Below the pieces are notes generated by a model that worked only from the letters and a program-made list of their open reading frames with translations, was not told the DNA's origin and ran no database searches. Shown here in pieces: positions 9,961 to 20,081 of a DNA stretch of 25,549 nucleotides; position 1 is the stretch's first letter; each line of letters begins with the position of its first letter. Made by a program: the position numbers and the translations under genes. Source of the stretch: Conidiobolus incongruus B7586. Lineage: Eukaryota > Entomophthoromycota > Entomophthoromycetes > Entomophthorales > Conidiobolaceae. The stretch spans positions 1 to 25,549 of the forward strand of contig JNEM01012197.1 in NCBI GenBank assembly GCA_000697335.1, written 5' to 3'.

Positions 9961-11799
9961 TCAATTGGTAGCAGAATTTTCGGAAGCAGCTGGTTGAGCT
10001 TGGACTTTAGGGGGAGTAGTTGCACCATTTTTACTACTATTAGTATTGCGAAATCGGTTAACGAACCCACCTAAGCGATCGATATTGAAATTGGGGCCCA
10101 TATCCAGATTGTCGGCACACAGTCTTAAATTTTTAGTTCGGAGTTTACGCATCACTTTCCAGCAGAGAGATCGGTCGGTATTCACATTGAATCGATCATT
10201 TTCGTCAAGCTTTTGCTTCAGATCCAATGCCATGTTGGCGTAGACGGAGCCTGGAATGGGATCGAGACCTGGAAGTTGCCCTTTCTTCTCACCGTACTCC
10301 TCGTTAATTTTTTGATAGTGACTGAATTTGATCGGACTCTGTTCATTCAAGAACCGAGAGTAATTAGGTCCTTCGGACTGTTCGATTTTCGCCCTTTTGG
10401 CGCTAACTTCAGAATCGATAGCTTCTCGTTTCTTATTATATAGCTCACCTTTAATCACAGTATAATTCGGTGGTTGATTTTTGGTATCAAGATTTTTCGA
10501 AAGTTCTTCAGTCTGTTTTTGAAATTCTTTTTCAACATCTTGTTCCTGCTTGGAATTAAAAATGAACCTTTTAGCTTTTTTCATTAAATTCCAAAATCTT
10601 TCGCGTAGAATTGCTTCTTGGATTAATTTTACATCATTCCATCCCATTATCTTGAGATACTTGTAACAATCATTTTCAACCTTTTGAAACCAATCTTTTT
10701 TGTCGGAATATCTCTTCTTAGCATTGGGTAATTCACTAGATAATAATTTCGCAAAGTGGGGAAGGTCACCGTCGTTATTAACTGTTAGTCTCAAATAATC
10801 CAAAATGATAAGAATTTCAATAAGAGTATGCTTGAAGTGTTGGAAATCTTCCTTGGATTTCTCTGTCCTGTGTGAACGTGAACTACCTCTAGTTTTGTAA
10901 TCGACTTCGACCAAAAATTTATTAACTAGTTTTTGAAAATCTTCAAAGTTATTGCTGTTCTCTAATATAACTTTGGGCTTAGCTAAATATTGATTCAAGA
11001 CTTGCATAGGTTGTTCGTAGAAAGGGCCATTCCAATCAACAGCTTGTGGATTGATAGTATTGGGAGGAAGTCGTCTAGTAAAATTAAACTCGCCAAAATG
11101 ATTTGTTCCAGAGGCATGCGTATAATCAATAACGGCGTTAGTAAACCATCTAATTTGACCTCTTTCGACCGAGTATTTATCCCCTTCCAGCCTGTTTAAA
11201 ATAGTATTGGTTACTTTGACAATATCGGCAGCGAACAGAGAATAAGTGTTATTAATAATAATGAAAATATCCACTCGATTCATTAAATAGTTTAAAAAAT
11301 TGGGCAGTTGGTTGAATGGAATCAATTTTGCTACTTTTAATAAGGATTGAGCAGGTAAATATTTACTAGTAAAACCTATTTCCAGAAATTACTATAATTA
11401 GTTTATTTTATAAACAATTAATAAATTTGATTACCATTTTGACTACAGCTATAACTAAAATCTAAAATATTACCTATTTGACCTATAAAATCTTTATCCG
11501 AATCTCGAATCAATTCCGACTAAAACCAATTAAAATTAATAAAATAAAAAATAAAAAATAAAAAATAAAAATTAATAAAAATTAATTACAATTTTATCTT
11601 GAATCAAACTTTTAAAAACTACTTCAAAATATGAAGTATTCTTATCATCTCGAGATTCAAAATGTTCTGAATGTTGCTTTAATTCTTCAATCTCTACTTC
11701 AAATTCCTTAGACTGATACTCTTTGGAAATAGGGCGTAAAGCAATTTGGTCAATTATTGGTTTTAAGTATACTTTAATAGTTTCATAAATTGGTATCAT
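9961..11799 (-). CDS. THOC1: THO complex subunit 1 (THOC1/Hpr1)
   Basis: Three exons (11590-11799, 11474-11519, 9961-11375) join in frame to 556 residues. The introns are 70 and 98 nt, GT...AG. THOC1/Hpr1 is a core subunit of the nuclear THO/TREX complex, which packages nascent mRNA and limits R-loops. The call rests on ordered similarity to THOC1. Around residues 110-180, TYSLFAADIVKVTNTILNRL and RGQIRWF align with the FYSAGKNYLLRMCNDLLRRL and GRIQLFL region. Near 195-245 comes a FYEQP...VLNQYL segment. Near 270-290, KHTLIEILIILDYLRL matches the HILLQYLILFQYLK helix. At about 483-497, NTDRSLCWKVMRKL matches NNSNYGWRALRLLA. No C-terminal death domain of the animal type is present. The tail is Asn/Thr/Ala/Pro-rich. 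Exon 1 starts at the first ATG in frame. Intron 1 contains an (A5T)-type repeat. Confidence 0.85.
11541..11572. repeat. AAAAAT-type simple repeat in THOC1 intron 1
   Basis: Repeated AAAAAT/AAAAT units make up much of the 70-nt first intron. On the coding strand this gives a long T-rich tract before the TTTTAG acceptor. Confidence 0.8.
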
Positions 11800-14036
11800 T
11801 TTGAATTAATTCTTGACCCTTTTTATTAATTGGAATGTGTTGTAGTGATTGGGAATTTGAAATTAATTTATTTATTAAATTGAATTCATAAATTATGGGA
11901 CAATCTTTTAACAATTTTAATTATTCTTTAAATCTTAACATCAGCTTTGATATAAATATCGTTGTTATTTAATTGTAACAAAATACTCGAGTTCATTAAA
12001 GTTTTAATATTATTATAGATTTTGTTATTTAGTAGATAAGAAATGAAGCTAAACCTTTGAATTATATTTCAATTACTACTCCCGGCATTTCCATTGATTA
12101 TAAGTACAATTATTCAATATTTAATCAAGGCCTAGATAAATTTTAAGTTGTAATACAGATACTTGAATATTATTTAATGATATTATTTAGATCTAAATAG
12201 TACAGTGCTAACCACGCTATTGTTATCATTAGTCAAATATGGTCAATTCTTACTATTCTTTTTTCTTCTAAATACAAGAATAAGTTGAAATCTTATGAAC
12301 CAATTTTAGATATTAGGATAAATTTGGAAAGGTTAAATTCCTGTGTAATCTAATCAACTCTGGCTTTACTTAATTTCTGATATCAAATAAAACATTAAAC
12401 AATAAGAACAAAATATCTAATATAAAAAATATGTTATATATCAGTTTTTTAGAAAATTATAAATAAGACTAAATTATTTTCTTACTTTTAAAATATTTTT
12501 CTATATAAAACCCATTTTGGGTGTTAGATCATGAATTATTACTTAATAAATTCTAAACTTAATTATAATAAATAATTCAGAGTAATTATTCATGAAATCA
12601 TAATTCCCTATAAAGTTTAAAAATTAAATTCTTTGAATTCATCTTTAAAAAAATTACTATGAAATTATTAATTTAGTTACTAATTTAAAATGCACAATTT
12701 AATAAGGTTATTTATAAGTGACTACCTTATCATTTGATTTTTTTATATCAAAAAATCATAATTTTATCCTTAATAAAAAAATCAATAAATAATATACCTA
12801 TTGAAAATACTAAACCAATTGTATTTTTTAATATTTTGAAAAATAAAAGTTAATCAAATAATTTAATATAATCAGACAAACTTATAATTACTGTTTAATT
12901 GATATTAAAAAAATAATATCTTTTGAACTAAAACAAATTAAGAGTTAAATATTTCAATTTAAATTATTTAAAACCAAAATAAATAGTTTTTAAAGCTTAA
13001 GAATTTATATTCAAAATAATAATTTTTATTAAATACATAGAATCAGTTTTTTGAAATAAACAAAAATAAGTTTGATTCAATTAATCTTCATTTTGATTTT
13101 TAAAAGGTGAGTGTTTTATTCTTACTTATTATTATGGCAAGCCAATCCAAACAAATGAACTAATATTTTTTTCAAAACAAAGTTTAGTACATTTTATCCA
13201 TATATTCTAATGATGTCAGAATTCAAAATTGATAGTTGAGCATTTGAATAAAATAATATTAAAAGAAATTTTAACTATTAATCCAAATTAAATATTTATA
13301 ATAAATTAATTTTATATTGGCTTATTAATAAAATAAAAAAAGATATATTGGAAGGATAATTGTCTTATTTATTTTTATAATAAAATAAAATTAAATTATT
13401 TACAAAAAGAAATCTACATAAAATATTCTAAATTATATTAGCAATTAAAATTACTAAAGCTAAAATGAAAAACATTTTAAGGTACATTAAAATTTTAATA
13501 TATTAACCATTAAATAATATTTTATTGTTTTGGTAATTTAATTTAAAACTCAGAGGATAATGAGAGGAGGCAATAAATATCATAAAAGTAAAAATATGAG
13601 AGTAAAATTAATACAATCTTTTCACAAATTTAAAGCAAGCTTACTCAACAAAAAGAGAACACCTTTGGATAAGGAAATCATTTGCAAAAACCATCACATA
13701 GGTGAAATATATGGTAATCGTAGATGTTTGCATACATAACTTAGAACTTTTAAGTGTCTTTAATATCATGTAAAGATGGATTAAGACATTAATTACACTA
13801 AAACCATACTCTTTCACTATCCAACATTCAATTGAGGCAGTCTTCTAGGATTGGCATTGGGGTTTTCCCTCTAGGGGCTCTGGACTCCATACAAGTAATG
13901 TATAAGGGTGATCAAATTTGATCAACTTTGGACAAGTTTAATCGTAATTGATAAAACATTAACATAAAGTCAAATTAAAAATTATTGAATATAAAAAATA
14001 CAAATTTTTATTTAAAGAGAATACAGCTAATATAAA
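11800..14036. other. Intergenic DNA upstream of THOC1, mostly featureless
   Basis: AT-rich, without a convincing gene, apart from the unusual GC-raised patch at about 13560-13920 that is listed separately. The promoter of THOC1 must lie in its left part, but no distinct element stands out. Confidence 0.55.
13560..13920. other. GC-raised patch of unknown nature
   Basis: Around 13820-13895 about half the bases are G or C, far above the surrounding non-coding DNA and similar to the real exons. Nothing longer than 50 codons is open. The short frames are a 47-codon ATG frame on plus (13596-13739), a 20-codon frame on minus (13828-13890, starting MESRAPRGKTP), and a plus-strand frame without ATG reading RIGIGVFPLGALDSI near 13845-13890. 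Short self-complementary words (CCCT/AGGG, GGGG/CCC) also occur. Candidates are a structured non-coding RNA, one or two small exons, or a fragment of a mobile element. The sequence does not decide between them. Confidence 0.4.
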
Positions 14037-14846
14037 TTAATCATCAGATCCATCATTGTAACCAGCAGTATCGTTAGCACCCGAATCTGTTTGAATAATT
14101 TCATGATCTTCTAATTTGGAGACGTGAGGTGAAATTAATTTAGCCATTGCAAAGGAGCTCATTGTTTCAACGCCAAACACGCTTTTCAGCTTCTCATCAT
14201 TTAAAATATTTCTACGATCGTTGGGATCTTGCAAATCGTGCTCTTTAATATAATTCCAAATTTGCTTCGTAATTTGAGGACGGCTTAACTGTGAACAGCC
14301 CAAAAATTCGGCGAGTTGAGCACTTAGCTTTAAGGGTCGGTTAATACCTCCCGTTCTGGGCGTCTTTGTCGCAGAAGACTTAGATTTTTTATTCTTTCTC
14401 CTCTTTCTAGGTTGGGAACTTCCATCACTATCATCCTCTTCTTCATCCTCCATTTGTTTACGAGTGACAAAATCTTCGTAAATTAAAAGAATCAACTGTT
14501 TAATTAAATCTTTATCTTCCACGAATTCGAATTCCAATCGATCTTCTAACTCCTGTCTAATTTTTTTTATTGTTATCGTTTCAATATCGTCGCTATGATT
14601 TAAAATATGTTCGATAATAGGTAAATAAACTAAACGATATTTTTTAGGAAATTGTTCTATAGAATTGAATTTGACATCGTTCGAAGTATGAATTGGTGGT
14701 GACGTTTCGTTGATTTTATTATTAGGTATTTCGTGTTGGTATTGGCTGTTGTTACTATTATCATTATTATTATTATTATTGTTGTTGTTGTTGTTGAGAA
14801 TACTAGTTTCAACAGGGTAATTCATTTCTGCAGTGTATGACGTCAT
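14037..14846 (-). CDS. DEK-C / SWIB domain protein (UAF30/TRI1-like)
   Basis: This intronless frame encodes 269 residues. The start is the ATG at 14846; an upstream TTG in frame is not needed. An Asn run (residues 18-28) is followed by a helical DEK-C-like module (about 70-128, from LVYLPIIEHIL through IRQELEDRL to LIKQLILLIYEDFV). Next come an acidic then strongly basic linker (about 133-158, EDEEEDD then PRKRRKNKK) and a SWIB/MDM2 domain (169-246). The SWIB domain contains RPLKLSAQLAEFLG, RPQITKQIWNYIKEHDLQDP, RRNILNDEKLKSVFG and MSSFAMAKLISPHV. The tail is acidic. This order is that of yeast Uaf30 and its paralogue Tri1. Uaf30 belongs to the upstream activation factor that commits rDNA to RNA polymerase I. 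Which paralogue this is cannot be settled here, so no symbol is given. A nuclear location is expected from the basic linker. Confidence 0.88.
   Translation of the reverse strand: MTSYTAEMNYPVETSILNNNNNNNNNNNDNSNNSQYQHEIPNNKINETSPPIHTSNDVKFNSIEQFPKKYRLVYLPIIEHILNHSDDIETITIKKIRQELEDRLEFEFVEDKDLIKQLILLIYEDFVTRKQMEDEEEDDSDGSSQPRKRRKNKKSKSSATKTPRTGGINRPLKLSAQLAEFLGCSQLSRPQITKQIWNYIKEHDLQDPNDRRNILNDEKLKSVFGVETMSSFAMAKLISPHVSKLEDHEIIQTDSGANDTAGYNDGSDD
14761..14797. repeat. Trinucleotide repeat coding for polyasparagine
   Basis: ATT and GTT units on the plus strand encode eleven consecutive Asn residues (AAT/AAC codons) in the SWIB protein. This is a low-complexity insertion outside both domains and typical of AT-rich genomes. 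Confidence 0.9.
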
Positions 14847-16740
14847 TACTGTCAATTTTATAATATATTATTTTTAAAAAAAATTGAACTTTTGAAAAGG
14901 AATAATCACTGCTATAAAGTACTACTGTATATATCAGCTTTTATATTGATTAATGATAATAATATTACTAATATAATTAAAAGAGTTAATTGATTTTTTT
15001 AATTTGATAATATCAATCTGAAATTATTATGTAATAAGCAACTTGTGGGTTATGAATGAATGAATGAATGATAACTTTTTAGGCAAGGATGATTAGTTTG
15101 GGGGTGAAAATCAAAGTTGGATGAATTGGAGTCAATGGATATAATTAAGATTTAAATATTTATTTAGATTATTAAATTATAAAATTCTAGAAATTTAAAC
15201 TTGTTGAGTTCATTTGTTTTGATATAATAAAATTGAATTATAAAAAAGATAATATTTGCAGTGAAGATCAAAAGACATATTATTCTAAACAATCTATCTT
15301 TGGACTGAAAAAACCAAATAGCCAAAATGTTTGACAGGCGAATAGGTATATTTTTATAAATTATTGATAATCACTATGAATAAATTTTATGCAACTAAAA
15401 TTAAAAATTTTCAGACTGAATATTTTGCATTTTAAAGTTCAATTTATTGAATAAATCACTCAATTTTGAAAAAAACGATTACTAATAATGATAAAATAAT
15501 GAATTTTAAAAATTAAAAGAAATAATGTATAATTAAGGTTGTATAATATTATTATTCCTTGAAATATAATATGCAATAATTAAATTTCTAAGATTAATTC
15601 TTAATTTCTTGAACGCTTGAGGGTTTGTCTAAATAATAGGAGTATATGAGCACAACTATGCATTTTAAACGCTGATCAATTATCAATAAGGTAGCAAAAA
15701 CAATATTATTACAATTGCTGTAATATAGCTAATCAAAAATATCCTCTTTAATATTTTTATTTTTTATGCTATTTTCTCTAAGAATTCTTATCAAAAAATG
15801 TTATTGCAAATACTAAAATATTGTATATTTCATTGTTATTATGAGATAAACTGAGAAATACTGAGTTTTCTGTAATTTTTAGAATTGAATTTAAACTTTA
15901 CTCGGTTTACATTTATGATGAATTTGGAGTATTAATTTCACAAATATTAAGTTTTGAATTAAGTGTGTAAAAATTTACACATTTTATTTTAAAATCCATT
16001 AAATATTAAAAATCTTTATAGTATAATAAAATTAATAATTTCTTGCATTTGGTATATTTGCAAATATTGAATTCGTTTAAACTATAAAAACACCTTATCT
16101 GTTAAATAATTTAATTTCCTTATCCAATTTTACGTTGTATACTTACAATTTTTAGTTTTTTTAATATACAGGTCCTTAAATAGCCCAAAGCTCTTGTAAA
16201 CATAAAGATTGTTATTAGACAGTTTGAAGGGTGTGATATTGAACACAATCTCTTTGATTTAATAATGTCTTTGAGAATGCTTCGTTTATTAGACTGATCG
16301 AGTATAATTAAAGGCTTTTGAATCAAGCAAACAACAATTGACAATGTTTCATTGTAAATGATTATATGTTATATCATATAATTCATAGTAATTTCTGGTT
16401 AAAATAATAATTTGATGTGAATATATTAAAATCAATTAAAAGGATAACCAAAATCTTTTTTGGGATCTTTTTGTATTAAGAAATTAGGAATGAATCATTA
16501 TTTAACTTGTAATTTAAATTTTGATATTATATATTTATGTACATTAGACAACTACTTCTATTAATATTGATATTAATCTATTGCTCAATAATCTATCATG
16601 CGATTTATATTTATTAATGCTTTGAGCGATTAAATTTATTCGTTGTTTCTTTTAAAGAAATAATATATATTGTGTTTCTGAATCCTAATATGATTTACAA
16701 TATCTTAACTTATATAAGTTAATGGAATTATTTTTATGAT
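14847..16740. other. Gene-free DNA upstream of the SWIB gene
   Basis: No convincing gene. A short GAAT tandem repeat lies at about 15053-15071. A 74-codon open frame on minus at 16120-16344 has no ATG start and no recognisable motif, and was not accepted as a gene. Confidence 0.55.
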
Positions 16741-18600
16741 ATCTTAGAAATACAAGAAAATATTAAGATAATAAAAATAGAGCAATAATATTAAATAATC
16801 AAATAGATAGCATTAGTAAATGATATTAAACCTTAAAGTATTTAATAGGGAAAGACTTAAATTTAAACAAAATAGTATTGATTAATAATAATTAAAAAAT
16901 AATAGTCAAAATAGTTAGAAAAAAAGGAATCATATTTTTCAAATATAATCAATATACATATTAAAAGCGAAATCATATCTTATTTTGAGTTTGAATATCA
17001 AAATTAATAAACAATATAATTGGATTTAGATATTTAAGAATTTGTCATTTATCTAATATATATGAATTAGATTAAATATCAATAAAAAATCTTTTAGATA
17101 TATTCCTTTTTAATAAATATTTAAGGGTTCAAAAAATAATTACTTATGCTTAAATAAAATATTATTTTATAAATTATAATTATTTTCCATTAATTTTAAA
17201 GTAATTTTTAAATGATAATAAAGAATTTAATTATTTATTAAATTTATTATATATAATATAATTTTGTAAAAAGATTTCAACAAAAAATAAAATAATTGAA
17301 AATAATAAAATGTTAATTTTGCCTAAGTTAAATAATAATAATTCATTATAATATCATAAACTATAATATAATCTATATCAATTATTTTAAAAATTTCCAA
17401 ATAATTATTAGCTTTAAAAGACTTTTAAATTATAATAATATAAACTAACTTAATCAACTCAAAACTGGAAGATCTAATATAAAAGACTTACCTTATTTAA
17501 GTTATTATAAGTTTATCACTAATACTAAAAATATTTGTAAAATTAAAAAATATTTCAAATTTTATTTATATCCATTATCAAAAAAATTGGCATAATTTTT
17601 ATATTTGAATATTAACTTTATTACTACTATATTAAAAAAACCTATAAATTAGTTAAAAATGAAAAATATAAGTATTTTAACTATTAATTAAAAACAAAAT
17701 AATTAAAACAAGAAATATTAATAATATATATCTTTATTAATATAATTTTATCCTATTATAGTTAATATTATTATAATAGATAAATTACAAGTTTTAATAT
17801 ATAATCCACTATCAAAAAATAAAAGAATACTTTGGTTGAAAAGTTAGAATTACTAATATAAATATTATAACAAATATTATTTAAAAGAGGGAATGAGATT
17901 TTTAGGTAGATTTTTAATAATTAAACTTTTTATCAATTTATATAGTCAAAAATAAACTATAATAAGAGATTATATTCTAAACATTTATAAAATATATTAT
18001 AAGTTAATATCAGCTATATTCAATTAATTATCATTATATTTTTCATACTAATAGTTATATATATATATATATATATATTAAATATTATCAAAGATTCGTT
18101 TGTTGAAATAAGACTGGTCTTTATTATCATATCCATTATATATATCATAAATAAATTTCTATAATTTTAATTATTTTATTAAGAAAAAATCTGATTCAAA
18201 ATAAGAGATTTGATTATAATTTAATTTTATATTTTTAAATAAAAGATATAATTTTGAGAATAAATTATAAAAACTTAAATAAAAGAATTAAAAAATTACC
18301 ATTAATATAAATCCTTGTTATTGAAAAATAAGCAAGTAATTGATTATTATAATAATATTATTTCTGTTTAGCCTTATTTATTAAATTATAAATTTAAAAT
18401 TAATAAAGCTATTTAAACTATTATATAATTATCATTTAAAAAGTGTTGGACTTTTAATATTGTTTTCATTTAGCAATTAACCTTTTATCATTTTTAAGTG
18501 TGACTTTAATAGAATATTACCTTTTTCTAAATTTATTTTTCTAGTACCAAATAGTGCCAAGAGAAAAAGCTTTATTATCCATATAATTTAATAATATTAT
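16740..18600. other. Extremely AT-rich block, possible transposon relic
   Basis: G and C are sparser here than in ordinary intergenic DNA of the window, with stops in every frame, like the interior of the transposon at 5460-8235. An (AT)n tract lies at 18057-18078. No terminal repeats or coding remnant could be identified, so the mobile-element origin is only inferred from composition. Confidence 0.3.
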
Positions 18601-19218
18601 ATTGAAATTTAATAGGAAGTTTATTTATATAGTTAAATTGCTATAGAATCTTTGATCAAAATTATTCATAATTCAATAGTACAAAGCATTATATTATTTT
18701 AAAGCAAGGATTATTAATGGAGTTGATAATATTGATATTTGAAACTTTGAATTCATATAAAACAAAGTGCAAGCATTGGTTAGAAGAAATTAAGGTAGAT
18801 ACCATATTTTTAATTTATATTTTCTCAATTGTTTTCAAAAACTATTTCCATAACCAAATTTAATAATAACTTAATGAGATTTTATTTAAGTGACTAATTT
18901 CTATACAAGATTTAAGAAAAAGAGAGCATGTATCTGAATACTAGCCTTATTTAAATAAACATACAAAAACTAATAAATAAATAAATTCAAAAAAATATTT
19001 GTCTAAACTTATTTATAATATAGATTTGAAAAATTGATGTTTTTGTTAAGCATTATATTGAATTATTATGTAAGATATTTTGTAAATAATTTTTGAATTG
19101 TTATTTAACAATTTTTTCACTTAAACTCTCTTTCTTTCTTTCTTTTAACTTTAGTAGAAAAAAATTATACGTTTTACTTGATTTAATTCAATTTTGTAAT
19201 TAGGATAATTATTGGATA

Positions 19219-19266
<48 letters not shown>

Positions 19267-20081
19267 CATAATGCCAAATACCGAAATGTTGTTACTCTTG
19301 ACTTCATTTATCCATACTGTATATCTTTAGTGATGCATACTCCATCACAACAGTAAAAATTAAAATCAATTCATTTGGAATATGAGGATAAATTAAGCGC
19401 GAGAATTGAGAACTAATAAAAAAATTAATATAACCTAGGATTTTGATGTTTAAAATAATCCTATAGAACTAAAACTAACTTGTCAATCATCAATTTTCCA
19501 TTATTATCAATAATATCAGCTGAATCATATTGATTAATCATAATATATTCAATATTAAAAATTAAAAAATTCCTACATAAAGTTTCTTTTTTGCAATATT
19601 AAAAATTTTAATGTTATAATATCCTAGAATATTTCAAAATAATATCATGGCCAAATTAAATTATTGGAAGATTTATTTCACTTTTATTTCAAACTTTGTT
19701 GATCAATTTCAAGCCTTCAGTTACATCAAAATAACTTGACTAAATAATCAGTTCTATATATAATTGATAAAATGATATAGATAGAATGTTTAATTTATTA
19801 AAAGTTACATGTTACAATTGGCATATATAAATTTATATTGACTAAAGTATTTTCTACAATTTTCATCCAGCAATATATTGCATTCAAAAATTTCTAAATC
19901 AGCACTAGGTCACCTGAGAGCATGAACGAATTATCACGTCAACTACATTAATAAGTCCCTACTAATTAAATTCTTGACTCCTTAAATATTTCTCACAGAT
20001 TTAAATTAATGTGATCAATTTTAATTGTTAATCCTTTATATTTAATTCAGTTTTATCATTAAGCATTTATCATATATCATC
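18600..20081. other. Upstream region of the Frizzled-CRD gene
   Basis: Ordinary AT-rich sequence with a long (AT)n tract at 19221-19258. A 19-codon ATG frame at about 19271 begins MPNTEMLLLLTSFIHT and then offers a GTATAT donor-like site. It is a weak candidate for a signal-peptide exon of the gene downstream, but the required intron would be about ten times longer than the other introns here. A polypyrimidine-poor acceptor-like ttaattcag ends at 20050, in frame with the annotated start. Confidence 0.4.
19221..19258. repeat. (AT)19 microsatellite
   Basis: An uninterrupted alternating AT run of about 38 bases. Confidence 0.9.

Noticed and set aside
10046-11199. Several plus-strand open frames of 60-76 codons inside THOC1
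   Set aside because: All are antisense shadows of the long third exon of THOC1.
14838-14845. TGACGTCA palindrome (CRE/ATF site) at the SWIB gene start
   Set aside because: It overlaps the start codon and codes for the first residues, so it is more likely a coincidence of coding sequence than a promoter site.
16120-16344. 74-codon open frame on minus
   Set aside because: It has no ATG start (TTG only), no domain resemblance and no splice partners.
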